64,000 nt of DNA from Planctomycetota bacterium (GTDB taxonomy: Bacteria; Planctomycetota; UBA1135; UBA2386): positions 868,001 through 932,000 of the forward strand of contig JADJWQ010000001.1 in NCBI GenBank assembly GCA_016716265.1, in the 5' to 3' direction. The position numbers and the translations under genes are program-made. Shown one piece after another: positions 9,268 through 17,845 of the stretch. Below the pieces are notes generated by a model. The model was not told the DNA's origin. It was given only the letters and a program-made list of their open reading frames with translations, and searched no databases. Every line of letters starts with the position of its first letter. The first letter of the stretch is position 1.

Positions 9268-9307
9268 GCTGTCTTGCCGATGGACCGAGAGGCTAAGACA
9301 GCTTGTC
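9263..9307. promoter_or_regulatory. Paired BlaI-type operator dyads
   Basis: There are two GACA-N3-TGTC dyads: GACATGCTGTC at 9263-9273 and GACAGCTTGTC at 9297-9307, with centres 34 bp apart. The two 15-base arms that contain them (9261-9275 and 9295-9309) are inverted copies of each other with one mismatch. BlaI/MecI repressors are known to bind ACA/TGT dyads. The first dyad covers the repressor start codon, so autoregulation of the operon is the natural reading. The divergent secreted-protein gene could also be controlled from here. Confidence 0.65.
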
Positions 9308-9472
9308 TCGAATGTCCAGCGGGCGGCTCGCCTGGCGGCGACAACTACCTCGCCCAGGCCCGCTCCACGACCGCCTTCCGGATGGCTCGGGCCGGGCAGC
9401 GGTCCCGGCTCCACGCCACCAGCCACCCGAGCCCGCGCGGGATCCGTGCGTAACGACCGCCGCTGGATCCGG

Positions 9473-11710
9473 ATGACTCCGCGCATGCAACTCCGCACCG
9501 CACTGTTCACCTTGCTCGTCACCCCTCTGCTGGCCGCCCAGGACCGTCCGGGCGTCGCGCCAGCCCCGGCTGCATCGCAGCTCGACCGCGTGCTCGTCGA
9601 CCTCGGCCGCGACGCCCCAGCCGCGTGCGCCGACGCCTGGAAGGCGTCGTTCGAGCCGGGCGGTCCACGCTTCGTGCCCTTCTTCGGCTCCCGGGCGCGC
9701 ACCGACCATCCACTCGACCTGCACCTGCGCCGCATCACCGTGGCCGACGCGCCGCTGCCGCTCGCGGCGGCCGCACCGCGGCTGCACGGCATGCGCGTCA
9801 CCTACGCCCGCGGGTCGGTCGACGAGCGCTACGACCTCGAACCGCAGGGTATCGAGCAGAGCTTCGTGTTCGCGACGCTCCCGAAGCGGGGCGAGTTGAC
9901 GATCGAAATGGAGTGGAGCGGCGACTACGTCGCCCGCGCGAACGACGGTGGAATCGAGTTCGAGTGCGATGAGGGCGCCGTGCGCTACGGGCGCGCATTC
10001 GCCATCGACGCCGACGGCCAACGGCGCACGCTCGCCAGCCGGATCGACGGCGAAACGCTCCGGCTGGTCGTCCCGGCGGAGTTCGTCGCCGCAGCGGCAC
10101 TGCCGCTGACGATCGACCCGATGATCGGCACCGCCGTCGGTGCGGGCGGCTACACACTGGAGCTCCGCTCCCTCGACATCGCGTACTCCGGACCGCTGTC
10201 GCGCTACGTCACCTGCTACGAGCGTGTCTGGTCGCAGACCGACAGCGACGTGTTCGCGACGGTCCTCGACGGGTTCATGGCGGAGATCACCACTCCGCTG
10301 GTGATCGACATCTCGACGACCTCGTGGCGGAGCTGCGCGATCGCCTGCCTCCGCTACGCCTCTCGCTTCCTGATCGTCGCCGAGGTCAGCACCGCCAACG
10401 CTTCACCGTTCTCGATCCGCGGTCGCCTCGTCGACTTCACCGGTGGGCCGGTCGCCCTTCCGGCCTTCGACATCGCGAGCGCCACGATTCCAGGCATGGG
10501 CTCCGGCGACCGCATCCATCCCGACGTCGGGGGTGATCCGTATCCCGGACAGGTCTGGTTCACCGTGGTCTGGGAGCGCGTGTACGGCAGCACCGATCAC
10601 GACATCCAGGTGATCCAGGTGGCGCCGGACGGCACCCTGCAGTCCGGCACGTATCGGTCGTTCGACACCAGCCTCGACCTCGACCACACCCCGCACATCT
10701 CGAAGTCGAACGGCGTCGGCGATCGCGCCTCGCAGGGCTGGGCGGTCGCGTGGCGCAGAGAGAACGGCGCAGGTGGCGGCCACTATCGCGCGGGAGTGGT
10801 CCACCACGACGGCACGCTGCGGACGTTCGGAGCCATGCAGGCGAGACACGTCGCCGTCACCCAGACCGCGCCGAGCTCGGGCGCGCTGTTCGACATCTCG
10901 TCGCCCGACTCCGCAGAGCTCGGTCGCCGCTACGTGCTCCTCGAGCGCCGAGCGGGGCCCGGCGCGACGCCCGACCAGGTCCACGGCACGGTTTTCGACC
11001 GCGACCTGCACAATGTCGTCCCCAGTACGCTGCTGTTCTCCGGCTCGCCGAATCCCGGCGCCGGAGCGATCCGCTCGCTGTCGATCGACTGCGAGGGCTG
11101 CCGCTTCTCCGCGGTGTCGACGCACTCCGTCTCCGCCAGCGACGACGACGTACAGGTCCGGACCTTCGCGATCGCGGGAAGCACGCTCGCGCAGCACGAT
11201 CTCGATACCGTCGCGGCCTCGCCCGACACGGAAGGCCCCGCGTGCATCGTGGCGTTGTGGAGCGGTTTCGGCGCCGGTCTGCGCTACGGGATCGCGTGGG
11301 CCCAGCGGACGGGTTCCACGGCCGTCGGCCTGGGCTACGGCCGCTATCAGGGCACCGCGGGTGGCGCGCCGTGGGTCGTGCGCCAGACCGGCTGCGGCAC
11401 GCTGTTCCTCGGGGTCTCCGGCAGCCCCTCGCTCGGCTCGAATTTCGTCGTCTCGCTCTCCGGCTCAGCGAGCTACACGACCAAGGGCATCCTCGTCGGC
11501 CGGCCGATCCAGGTGGCGGTTCCCGGCTGCGGCTCGTGCGTAGTGGGCGTCGACGGCTTCGTCGAGACCAGCACGTCGTTGCCGCTGACGGTCCCCTGCG
11601 ACGCCGCGCTGTTCGGCGTGGTCATCGCGTTCCAGGGCTTCGGACTCGGCGGTGGAACCTGCCTCGGCACCCTCGGCCTGTCGAACACGTACGACGTGTC
11701 GCTGCGCTGA
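9473..11710 (+). CDS. Large secreted protein with planctomycete-type C-terminal domain
   Basis: This 745-residue protein has an N-terminal signal peptide (MQLRTALFTLLVTPLLAAQ region). The start at 9473 fits the signal; a second ATG at 9485 is equally possible. The central part (about residues 240-640) is beta-rich and repetitive, with several motifs of the type VWERVYGSTDHDIQV and AVAWRRENGAGG, which may be beta-propeller blades. The end (SPSLGSNFVVSLSG, VPGCGSC, PCDAALFGVVIAFQG, LGLSNTYDVSL) matches the C-terminal domain of the protein at 4971-6644 in order and spacing. Function is unknown. It is divergent from the blaI-like operon across the operator dyads. Confidence 0.8.
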   Translation: MTPRMQLRTALFTLLVTPLLAAQDRPGVAPAPAASQLDRVLVDLGRDAPAACADAWKASFEPGGPRFVPFFGSRARTDHPLDLHLRRITVADAPLPLAAAAPRLHGMRVTYARGSVDERYDLEPQGIEQSFVFATLPKRGELTIEMEWSGDYVARANDGGIEFECDEGAVRYGRAFAIDADGQRRTLASRIDGETLRLVVPAEFVAAAALPLTIDPMIGTAVGAGGYTLELRSLDIAYSGPLSRYVTCYERVWSQTDSDVFATVLDGFMAEITTPLVIDISTTSWRSCAIACLRYASRFLIVAEVSTANASPFSIRGRLVDFTGGPVALPAFDIASATIPGMGSGDRIHPDVGGDPYPGQVWFTVVWERVYGSTDHDIQVIQVAPDGTLQSGTYRSFDTSLDLDHTPHISKSNGVGDRASQGWAVAWRRENGAGGGHYRAGVVHHDGTLRTFGAMQARHVAVTQTAPSSGALFDISSPDSAELGRRYVLLERRAGPGATPDQVHGTVFDRDLHNVVPSTLLFSGSPNPGAGAIRSLSIDCEGCRFSAVSTHSVSASDDDVQVRTFAIAGSTLAQHDLDTVAASPDTEGPACIVALWSGFGAGLRYGIAWAQRTGSTAVGLGYGRYQGTAGGAPWVVRQTGCGTLFLGVSGSPSLGSNFVVSLSGSASYTTKGILVGRPIQVAVPGCGSCVVGVDGFVETSTSLPLTVPCDAALFGVVIAFQGFGLGGGTCLGTLGLSNTYDVSLR

Positions 11711-11733
11711 GCCGCCGTGGCGTCGACCCCCGC

Positions 11734-14070
11734 TCACCGTACGTCGAGCACCAGCACGGTGATGCTCAGTGGCGCGACCTCGACCGCTTCGCCGAGGGCG
11801 CTCATGGCGCTCTCGGCGATCGTCACGCGCATGCCCGCATCAGGGTCGTTGAAGGCCAGCGGATCGTCGCCGGCGATCACGAAGCGACGGCCGCTCCCGC
11901 GCGGCGCCGCACCGTCGATCCGCAGCGGGATGCGCATCGGCTCCGCGGTCGCGTTGACGATGCCGAGCGTCAGGGCCGAGCCGTCGTCGGACCAGGCCGC
12001 GCAGGCGTCGACCAGACCTTCGGTGTCGACGCGCACCGGGACGCTGCCGAACCGGTGGCGGTAGAGCTTCAATACGAGACCGGTCGTCTCGAAGGCGGCG
12101 GCGCGAGGGGTCGTCTTGATGCAGCCGATCACGTTGACGGTCTGCGCGTAGTTGGCCATCCAGAACAGGTCGGAGTTGCGGAAGAACTCGTGCAGGCCGG
12201 CCGCGACGCCGAGCGCATCCTTCAGGTAGTAGCGCGTGCCTAGCTCGCCGAACACGTGCGGGCCGTACCAGTGGTTCCACTCGTCCATCGCGATCCGCAC
12301 GTGGTCGCGCGCGACCCAGTCGAAGCGTCGACGGTAGCCACGCCACGCGTCGGCGACGTGGCGGATCGCATCGGGCAGCAGCCGCGAATGCGAGTACACT
12401 CCCGGGCGCTCCTGCACGTAGATGTGCTCGGAGAAGTGGTCGAGCGCGCCTTCGCAACCAGCGAGCATCGCCTCGTCCCAGCCCCCCACCGCGCCGACCG
12501 CCACCAGCGTGATGCGCGGGTCGACCGCGCGCATTGCGGCGGCGAAGTCGGCGTGTTTGCGAACGTAGTCGGCGACCGGCATGTGGCCGATCTGCCAGCC
12601 ACCGTACATCTCGTTGCCGATGCCCCAGATCCGCACGCCGAACGGCGCGACGTCGCCGTTCGCCGCGCGCCGACTCCCGCGCTCGGTCTCCGGCGCGTCG
12701 TTGCAGTAACCGACGAGCTCTGCCGCACTCGCGGCATCGCCCGAACCTGCATTGACGGCGACGTACGGCTCCGCACCGACCAGGCGGCAGAACGTGATGA
12801 ACTCGTGCAGGCCGAAGTCGTTGCTCTCGATCCCCTGCCACGCGGGGTTCTTGCGCGCCGGGCGGACATCCCGGTCGCCGATCCCGTCGTGCCAGTCGTA
12901 GCCGCTGACGAAGTTGCCGCCCGGCCACCGGTAGACCGGCGCACCGAGCTCACGCAGCAGCTCGAGCGTGTCGCGGCGCATGCCGTGCACGTTGTCGGCC
13001 GGCATCAGCGAAAGGGGGCCGAACCACAGCTCCCCCGCGCCCTCGGCACGGATCGTCAGCTGGCCGTCGTCGGTCGTCGCGGTGGCGGTCAGCGTCACCT
13101 CCCGCTGCGCCCAGGTCCCGGCCGGCGCCGGCAGCTCGGCGGACGCACCCGACAGGTCGACGGTCACCGCCCCACATCCGGGCGCGCCACGGATCCACAG
13201 CCGCAGCGCATAGGCGCGTCCCTCCGTCAGCGGCAGGCCGCCGTGCCGCAGCCCGCCGGGCTCCCCGCCGCGCAGCTCGAGCGCGGCGATGCAATCGCCG
13301 AACCGTGCGTCGACCGGCACGCCGCGCGGCGCCCTGACGTCGACGATCTGATCGGGCCGCCCGAGCAACGACCACGGGCTCGTCGAGCCGCCGAGCGGGT
13401 GAAGGAACTTCCGGTCCGGCAGCAGCTCGGCCCAGATGCCGCCCTGGATGCAGCGCCCGAGGTGCTCGATGAACTGCCCGTAGACGTACGGTGAGATCGG
13501 CGCGAGACGCTCGTCCGCGTGCACGACGATCGACGGCGGCGGCAAGGCACCGGCCTCGATCAGATCGACGGACACGTCGTCGTAGAAGGCGGTGCCGGTC
13601 GAGCTGCCCCAGCCACCGAACAGGCAGTTGACCATCACGACGTCGTCGGTCCCGGTGTCGAACTCGAGCTCGACGCGCCGCCAGCCATCGCTGTCGCCGG
13701 TCACCGCCGGCGTGCACGCTTCGCGACCACGACCGTGCAGGTTCAGCAGGGCCCCCATGCCGGTGCCCGCCGCGACGCCGACCGTGCGCACCCAGCCGGT
13801 GAGTCGATAGCGCGAGAACGGCCGCACCGGCCATTGCGACGACCACGCGATGTCGGCACCGCTCGCGCTGCGGATCGACACGCAGGCGCTGCCGCCGCGG
13901 CCGGCGTCGGCCACGAGCGTCTGCTCGCCGCGGCCGGCCCACGCCGAGCGGAACCAGCCGCGGGGCGCGTCGCCCGCGCGCGAGTCGAACGAGCCATCGG
14001 GACCGTCGGGGTCGGCCTGGGCGGCGGCGAACCCGGCGAGGAGCAGGACGAGGGGGAGGATGCGGAGCAC
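11734..14070 (-). CDS. Alpha-L-arabinofuranosidase, glycoside hydrolase family 51
   Basis: This is a secreted enzyme of 778 residues that would release L-arabinofuranose from arabinan or arabinoxylan. A GTG at 14070 gives a clean signal peptide (VLRILPLVLLLAGFAAAQA). A carbohydrate-binding-like beta domain follows (about 25-165). The GH51 catalytic part starts near YVYGQFIEHLGRCIQGGIW. The acid/base glutamate is in WGIGNEMYGG (E487) and the nucleophile is in MDEWNHWY (E597). A C-terminal beta domain ends in SITVLVLDVR. The gene is divergent from the GH127 gene with about 137 bp between them, so both enzymes could be turned on together for arabinan use. Confidence 0.93.
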   Translation of the reverse strand: MLRILPLVLLLAGFAAAQADPDGPDGSFDSRAGDAPRGWFRSAWAGRGEQTLVADAGRGGSACVSIRSASGADIAWSSQWPVRPFSRYRLTGWVRTVGVAAGTGMGALLNLHGRGREACTPAVTGDSDGWRRVELEFDTGTDDVVMVNCLFGGWGSSTGTAFYDDVSVDLIEAGALPPPSIVVHADERLAPISPYVYGQFIEHLGRCIQGGIWAELLPDRKFLHPLGGSTSPWSLLGRPDQIVDVRAPRGVPVDARFGDCIAALELRGGEPGGLRHGGLPLTEGRAYALRLWIRGAPGCGAVTVDLSGASAELPAPAGTWAQREVTLTATATTDDGQLTIRAEGAGELWFGPLSLMPADNVHGMRRDTLELLRELGAPVYRWPGGNFVSGYDWHDGIGDRDVRPARKNPAWQGIESNDFGLHEFITFCRLVGAEPYVAVNAGSGDAASAAELVGYCNDAPETERGSRRAANGDVAPFGVRIWGIGNEMYGGWQIGHMPVADYVRKHADFAAAMRAVDPRITLVAVGAVGGWDEAMLAGCEGALDHFSEHIYVQERPGVYSHSRLLPDAIRHVADAWRGYRRRFDWVARDHVRIAMDEWNHWYGPHVFGELGTRYYLKDALGVAAGLHEFFRNSDLFWMANYAQTVNVIGCIKTTPRAAAFETTGLVLKLYRHRFGSVPVRVDTEGLVDACAAWSDDGSALTLGIVNATAEPMRIPLRIDGAAPRGSGRRFVIAGDDPLAFNDPDAGMRVTIAESAMSALGEAVEVAPLSITVLVLDVR

Positions 14071-14207
14071 GGTCCGCGCAGCGTCGCCGCAACGGCCCGG
14101 GCGTGCCACCGTCCGCTGGCAACCTCGCCGCGTGACTGGAGGCTGGCGGCCGGCCCGGCAGACGGGTACGCCCGAAGCTCGGAATCCCGACGCCCCGGAG
14201 CGACACG

Positions 14208-16643
14208 ATGATCCGCCCGCACCGCCTCCTCCTCCCGCTCGGCTGCGCGCTCGCCGCGGCCGTGCCCGCCCAGGCACCGCAGCGCGACTACCCGTTCCGG
14301 CCGGTGCCGTTCACCGCCGTGCACCTGAGCGACCCGCTGTGGGCGCCGCGCATCGAGACCAACCGCGCCGTGACGATCCGCTACGCGTTCGAGCAGTGCG
14401 AGGAGACCGGCCGCATCGAGAACTTCCGCGTCGCCGGCGGCCTGTCCGACGGCCGCTGGACCGGCGGCTACGGCTTCAACGACTCCGACCTGTCGAAGAT
14501 CGTCGAGGGCGCGAGCTACGCGCTGGTGACGGCCGACGATCCCGAGCTGCGCGACTACGTGGCCGGAATCGCCCGCCTCTACGCTACGGCACAGGAGCCC
14601 GACGGCTTCCTCTACACGCTGTGGACGGCCCGGAAGACCGTCGCCGACTACGCGCGCGTCGGCTGCCGCCCCGAGCTGTCGGATCGCTGGTCGAACATCG
14701 CGTCGGCGCACCAGCTCTACAACGTCGGCCACATGTACGAGGCCGGCGTCGCGCATTGGCTGGCGACCGGCGACCGCACGCTGCTCGACGTCTGCATCCG
14801 TAACGCGGATCTCGTCTGCGCGACGTTCGGGCCCGACGGCCGCCGCGATCCACCCGGTCACCAGGAGATCGAGATCGGGCTCGCGAAGCTCTACCGCGCG
14901 ACCGGCGATCGCAAGTACCTCGACCAGGCGCGCTGGTTCCTCGAGGCGCGCGGACGCCACGAGGGCGGCTCGACCTACAACCAGGACCACCAGCCGGCCC
15001 GCGAGCAGAGCGAGGCGGTCGGGCACGCGGTGCGGGCCTGCTACATGTACGCCGGAATGGCGGACGTCGCCGCCCTGACCGGCGACGAGGACTACCTGCG
15101 CGCGGTCGACCGGCTCTGGGACGACGTCGTCCGGACCAAGCTCTACGTGACCGGCGGCGTCGGTGCGAGCGGCGCCGGCGAGGCGTTCGGCGGCGCCTAC
15201 GACCTGCCGAACCGCACCGCCTATTGCGAGACCTGCGCGGCGATCGCCAACGCCTACTGGAACCACCGCATGTTCCTGTTGCACGGCGACGCGCGCTACG
15301 TCGACGTGATGGAGCGCGCGCTGTACAACAACGTGCTGTCCGGCGTCGCGCTCGACGGAAGACACTTCTTCTACCCGAACCCGCTCGCATCGAATGGCGA
15401 GCACGAGCGGAGCCCGTGGTTCGGCTGCGCGTGCTGTCCGAGCAACGTGACGCGCTTCCTGGCGAGCCTCGGCGGCTACGTCTACGCGACGCGCGGCGAC
15501 TCGATCTTCGTCAACCTCTATGCGCAGTGCGATGCGACCGTGCCGATCGACGCCGGCGACGTGCGCCTGCAGCAGCGCACGCGCATGCCATGGGACGGCG
15601 CGGTCGCGCTGACCGTGACGCCCGACGCCCCGCGCCGCTTCGCGCTGCGCCTGCGGGTGCCCGGCTGGGCGACCGGGCAGCCGGTCCCGAGCGGCCTCTA
15701 CCGCGTCACGGGCGGCAGCCAGCCGGCGTTCCGTCTGCGCGTCCGCGTCGGTGACGGCGGAGCCTTCGCGCCGCCGGTCGAATCCGGCTACGCGGTCGTC
15801 GACCGCGAGTGGCAGCCCGGCGACACGGTATCGCTCGAGCTGCCGCTCGACGTGCTGCGGCTCGACGCGGATCCGCAGGTGGAGGCGGACCTCGGGCGCG
15901 TCGCACTGCAGCGCGGGCCGGCCGTCTTCTGCGTCGAGCACCCCGACGTCGAGGGTGGTCAGGTCCACGCGCTGATGCTCCCCGACGACGCGACGCTCAC
16001 ACCGACGTGGCGACCGGAGCTGCTCGGTGGCGTCGTGACGCTCGATACCGGCACCGCGTATCTCACGCGCTTCGTCGACGGCACCGAGGGGCGCGAGATC
16101 GCTGCGGACAAGACCTCGATCCGCGCGATCCCGTACGCCGTCTGGGCGCACCGCGGCCGCGGCGAGATGGCCGTGTGGCTGCCGCGCGACCGCGAGCAGG
16201 TGACGCCGCTCCCGCTGCCGACGATCGCGTCGCGCGCCCGTGCGTCGGCGTCCGATCCGCGCGGTAGCCTCGCCGCCGTGCAGGACCAACGCGAGCCCAA
16301 GAGCTCCGGCGACCACACCTGGCCGTTCCTCCACTGGTGGCCGCACAAGGGCACCGAGGAATGGCTGCAATACGACCTCGCCGAGCCGACCTCGGTGTCG
16401 CAGGTCGCCGTCTACTGGTTCGACGACACCGGCCGCGGCGAGTGCCGGCTCCCGGCGTCGTGGCAGCTCCTCCACCGCGACGGCACGCAATGGCGCGAGG
16501 TCCGCGCTGCCGACTCCTACGGCTGCACGTTGGACCGGTACAACGTCGTGCGCTTCGCCCCGGTGACGACCGACGCCCTGCGCATCGTCGTCCGCCTGCA
16601 GCCGGGCTGGTCCGCCGGCGTGCACGAGTGGCGCGTCGAGTGA
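14208..16643 (+). CDS. Beta-L-arabinofuranosidase, glycoside hydrolase family 127
   Basis: This is a secreted protein of 811 residues with a signal peptide (LLLPLGCALAAAVPAQA). It belongs to the former DUF1680 group. The zinc/nucleophile site known from HypBA1 is present: E341 and C343 in YCETCAA, and C407, C409 and C410 in GCACCPSN, where C409 matches the nucleophile. Catalysis therefore looks intact. The C-terminal ~150 residues (YDLAEPTSVSQVAVYWFDD) look like a discoidin/F5-8C-type carbohydrate-binding domain. The ATG at 14208 is preceded by GGAG. The divergent GH51 neighbour suggests a shared arabinan-degrading role, and a strong hairpin follows the stop codon. Confidence 0.93.
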   Translation: MIRPHRLLLPLGCALAAAVPAQAPQRDYPFRPVPFTAVHLSDPLWAPRIETNRAVTIRYAFEQCEETGRIENFRVAGGLSDGRWTGGYGFNDSDLSKIVEGASYALVTADDPELRDYVAGIARLYATAQEPDGFLYTLWTARKTVADYARVGCRPELSDRWSNIASAHQLYNVGHMYEAGVAHWLATGDRTLLDVCIRNADLVCATFGPDGRRDPPGHQEIEIGLAKLYRATGDRKYLDQARWFLEARGRHEGGSTYNQDHQPAREQSEAVGHAVRACYMYAGMADVAALTGDEDYLRAVDRLWDDVVRTKLYVTGGVGASGAGEAFGGAYDLPNRTAYCETCAAIANAYWNHRMFLLHGDARYVDVMERALYNNVLSGVALDGRHFFYPNPLASNGEHERSPWFGCACCPSNVTRFLASLGGYVYATRGDSIFVNLYAQCDATVPIDAGDVRLQQRTRMPWDGAVALTVTPDAPRRFALRLRVPGWATGQPVPSGLYRVTGGSQPAFRLRVRVGDGGAFAPPVESGYAVVDREWQPGDTVSLELPLDVLRLDADPQVEADLGRVALQRGPAVFCVEHPDVEGGQVHALMLPDDATLTPTWRPELLGGVVTLDTGTAYLTRFVDGTEGREIAADKTSIRAIPYAVWAHRGRGEMAVWLPRDREQVTPLPLPTIASRARASASDPRGSLAAVQDQREPKSSGDHTWPFLHWWPHKGTEEWLQYDLAEPTSVSQVAVYWFDDTGRGECRLPASWQLLHRDGTQWREVRAADSYGCTLDRYNVVRFAPVTTDALRIVVRLQPGWSAGVHEWRVE

Positions 16644-16658
16644 CGGCCCGGCCGCCAC

Positions 16659-16682
16659 GGTGCGATCACGCCGGATCGCACC
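16659..16682. terminator. Perfect 9-bp hairpin after the GH127 gene
   Basis: Inverted repeat GGTGCGATC / GATCGCACC with a 6-base loop, 15 bases after the GH127 stop. The pilus operon ends at 16785 on the other strand, so this may terminate transcription in both directions. No T-tract. Confidence 0.6.
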
Positions 16683-16784
16683 CTCGAGGTCGACGCGTGG
16701 CGTGACGAGTCACCACCTGCGACGCGAGGCGGCGCAGGCCGCCGGCTCGGGTGACCGCGGCCGGAAGCTCTCGAGTCGTCCAGG

Positions 16785-17357
16785 TCAGTAGCCGGTGGCC
16801 AGCTTGGGTAGCTGCATGGCGACCGCCCGCGCGGTGTCCGGGCCGGCTTCGGCGTCGTGCTGGATCGTCACTCGCACGCCGACGGTCTGCGAGCGCCGCT
16901 CGATCCTGACCCAGTCGACGGCGGTCACCCCCTGCAGCAGCGCGCTGGTCCGGTAGTCGGCATCGAGCAGGTGGCCGCGCGCGCTGAAGCGCGGGCTGGC
17001 CACGGTGTCGAGGCGGAGGGCGTCGGCCTTGTTGGTGGCGTCGGTCGCGCTGGCGCCTTCGATCCGGTGCAGCTCGTCCCGCCTCGGTGTGACGGCCCAC
17101 ACCACCGCGGTACCGTCGGCCGCGACCGCGACGAGGCGATCGGACTCCACGGCGAGGTGCTCCGCGTAGCCGACGTCGCGACCGAGCAACCGCAGGGCGC
17201 CGTCGATCTCCAGGTCGGTGTCCGAGCGCCGCGACGTGCGCGCGTCCGCCTCCGCCAGCATGCCGAGGGCCGCGAACGCGGTGGTCAGCACCAAGGCCGA
17301 GATCGCGATCGACACCAGTAGCTCCAACAGGGTGAAGCCCCGTTGCCGGTGGGTCAT
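16785..17357 (-). CDS. GspJ/PilW-like minor pseudopilin
   Basis: This 190-residue protein begins with a standard prepilin signal: MTHRQRG, cleavage after Gly, then FTLLELLVSIAISALVLTTA with Glu at +5. The rest is a mixed alpha/beta pseudopilin head with no Cys pair. It is the last gene of the long pilus/secretion operon and overlaps the preceding pseudopilin gene by 4 bases. Minor pseudopilins of this kind start or cap the pilus fibre. Which subclass it belongs to (J or W) is inferred from position and size. Confidence 0.85.
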   Translation of the reverse strand: MTHRQRGFTLLELLVSIAISALVLTTAFAALGMLAEADARTSRRSDTDLEIDGALRLLGRDVGYAEHLAVESDRLVAVAADGTAVVWAVTPRRDELHRIEGASATDATNKADALRLDTVASPRFSARGHLLDADYRTSALLQGVTAVDWVRIERRSQTVGVRVTIQHDAEAGPDTARAVAMQLPKLATGY

Positions 17358-17845
17358 TGCGGCCTCCACAGGAGCGCGTAGTCCTCGGCGACGTCGATCC
17401 CTCGCAGGCGCACTGCGATCGTGACGCGCAGCAGGGCGGTCGACCCCGCTGCAACGGTCACACGCGGATCGGTCAGGTCGACCGAGGAGACGGCGAACTT
17501 CCTGGACCACTCGGCACCGAACATCTCGCCGCTGCGGTCGACGACCTGGGTCTCGATCAGGCCGTCGAGGTCGTCGACGTCGTCGATCCCGTCCGGGGCG
17601 ACCTCTCCGGCCTCCAGGCCGAACGTGCCGGGAGACGTGGGATCGGAGCGCGCCAGCATTCGCACCCAAGCGAAGCCGTCCCGGAGCAGATAGTCGGCCG
17701 TCGCGATGCGGGGAGCGTCGGTCCCGATCGTCCGGGACTGCTCGAGGACGAGTCCCATGCTGGCGACGGCTCCCGCCAGGATCACCACGGCGAGCAGGAC
17801 CTCGACGTAGGTGAAGCCACCGACGCTCGTCGCGCGCCGACTCAC
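17354..17845 (-). CDS. GspI/PilV-like minor pseudopilin
   Basis: This 163-residue protein starts at a GTG that overlaps the stop of the upstream histidine kinase gene (GTGA). The signal is VSRRATSVGG followed by FTYVEVLLAVVILAGAVA, a canonical Gly/Phe cleavage site with Glu at +5. The short head fits the GspI/PilV class. It overlaps the following GspJ-like gene by 4 bases, which is the usual I-then-J order in type II secretion operons. Confidence 0.85.
   Translation of the reverse strand: MSRRATSVGGFTYVEVLLAVVILAGAVASMGLVLEQSRTIGTDAPRIATADYLLRDGFAWVRMLARSDPTSPGTFGLEAGEVAPDGIDDVDDLDGLIETQVVDRSGEMFGAEWSRKFAVSSVDLTDPRVTVAAGSTALLRVTIAVRLRGIDVAEDYALLWRPQ

Noticed and set aside
9268..9801. Upstream extension of the BlaI-like repressor
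   Set aside because: It adds a low-complexity tail unlike any BlaI protein and would cover the operator dyads and the next gene's start.
13743..16658. A 971-codon minus-strand frame opposite the GH127 gene
   Set aside because: The plus strand encodes an intact GH127 enzyme with catalytic residues; the minus frame is low-complexity Val/Arg/Ala sequence.
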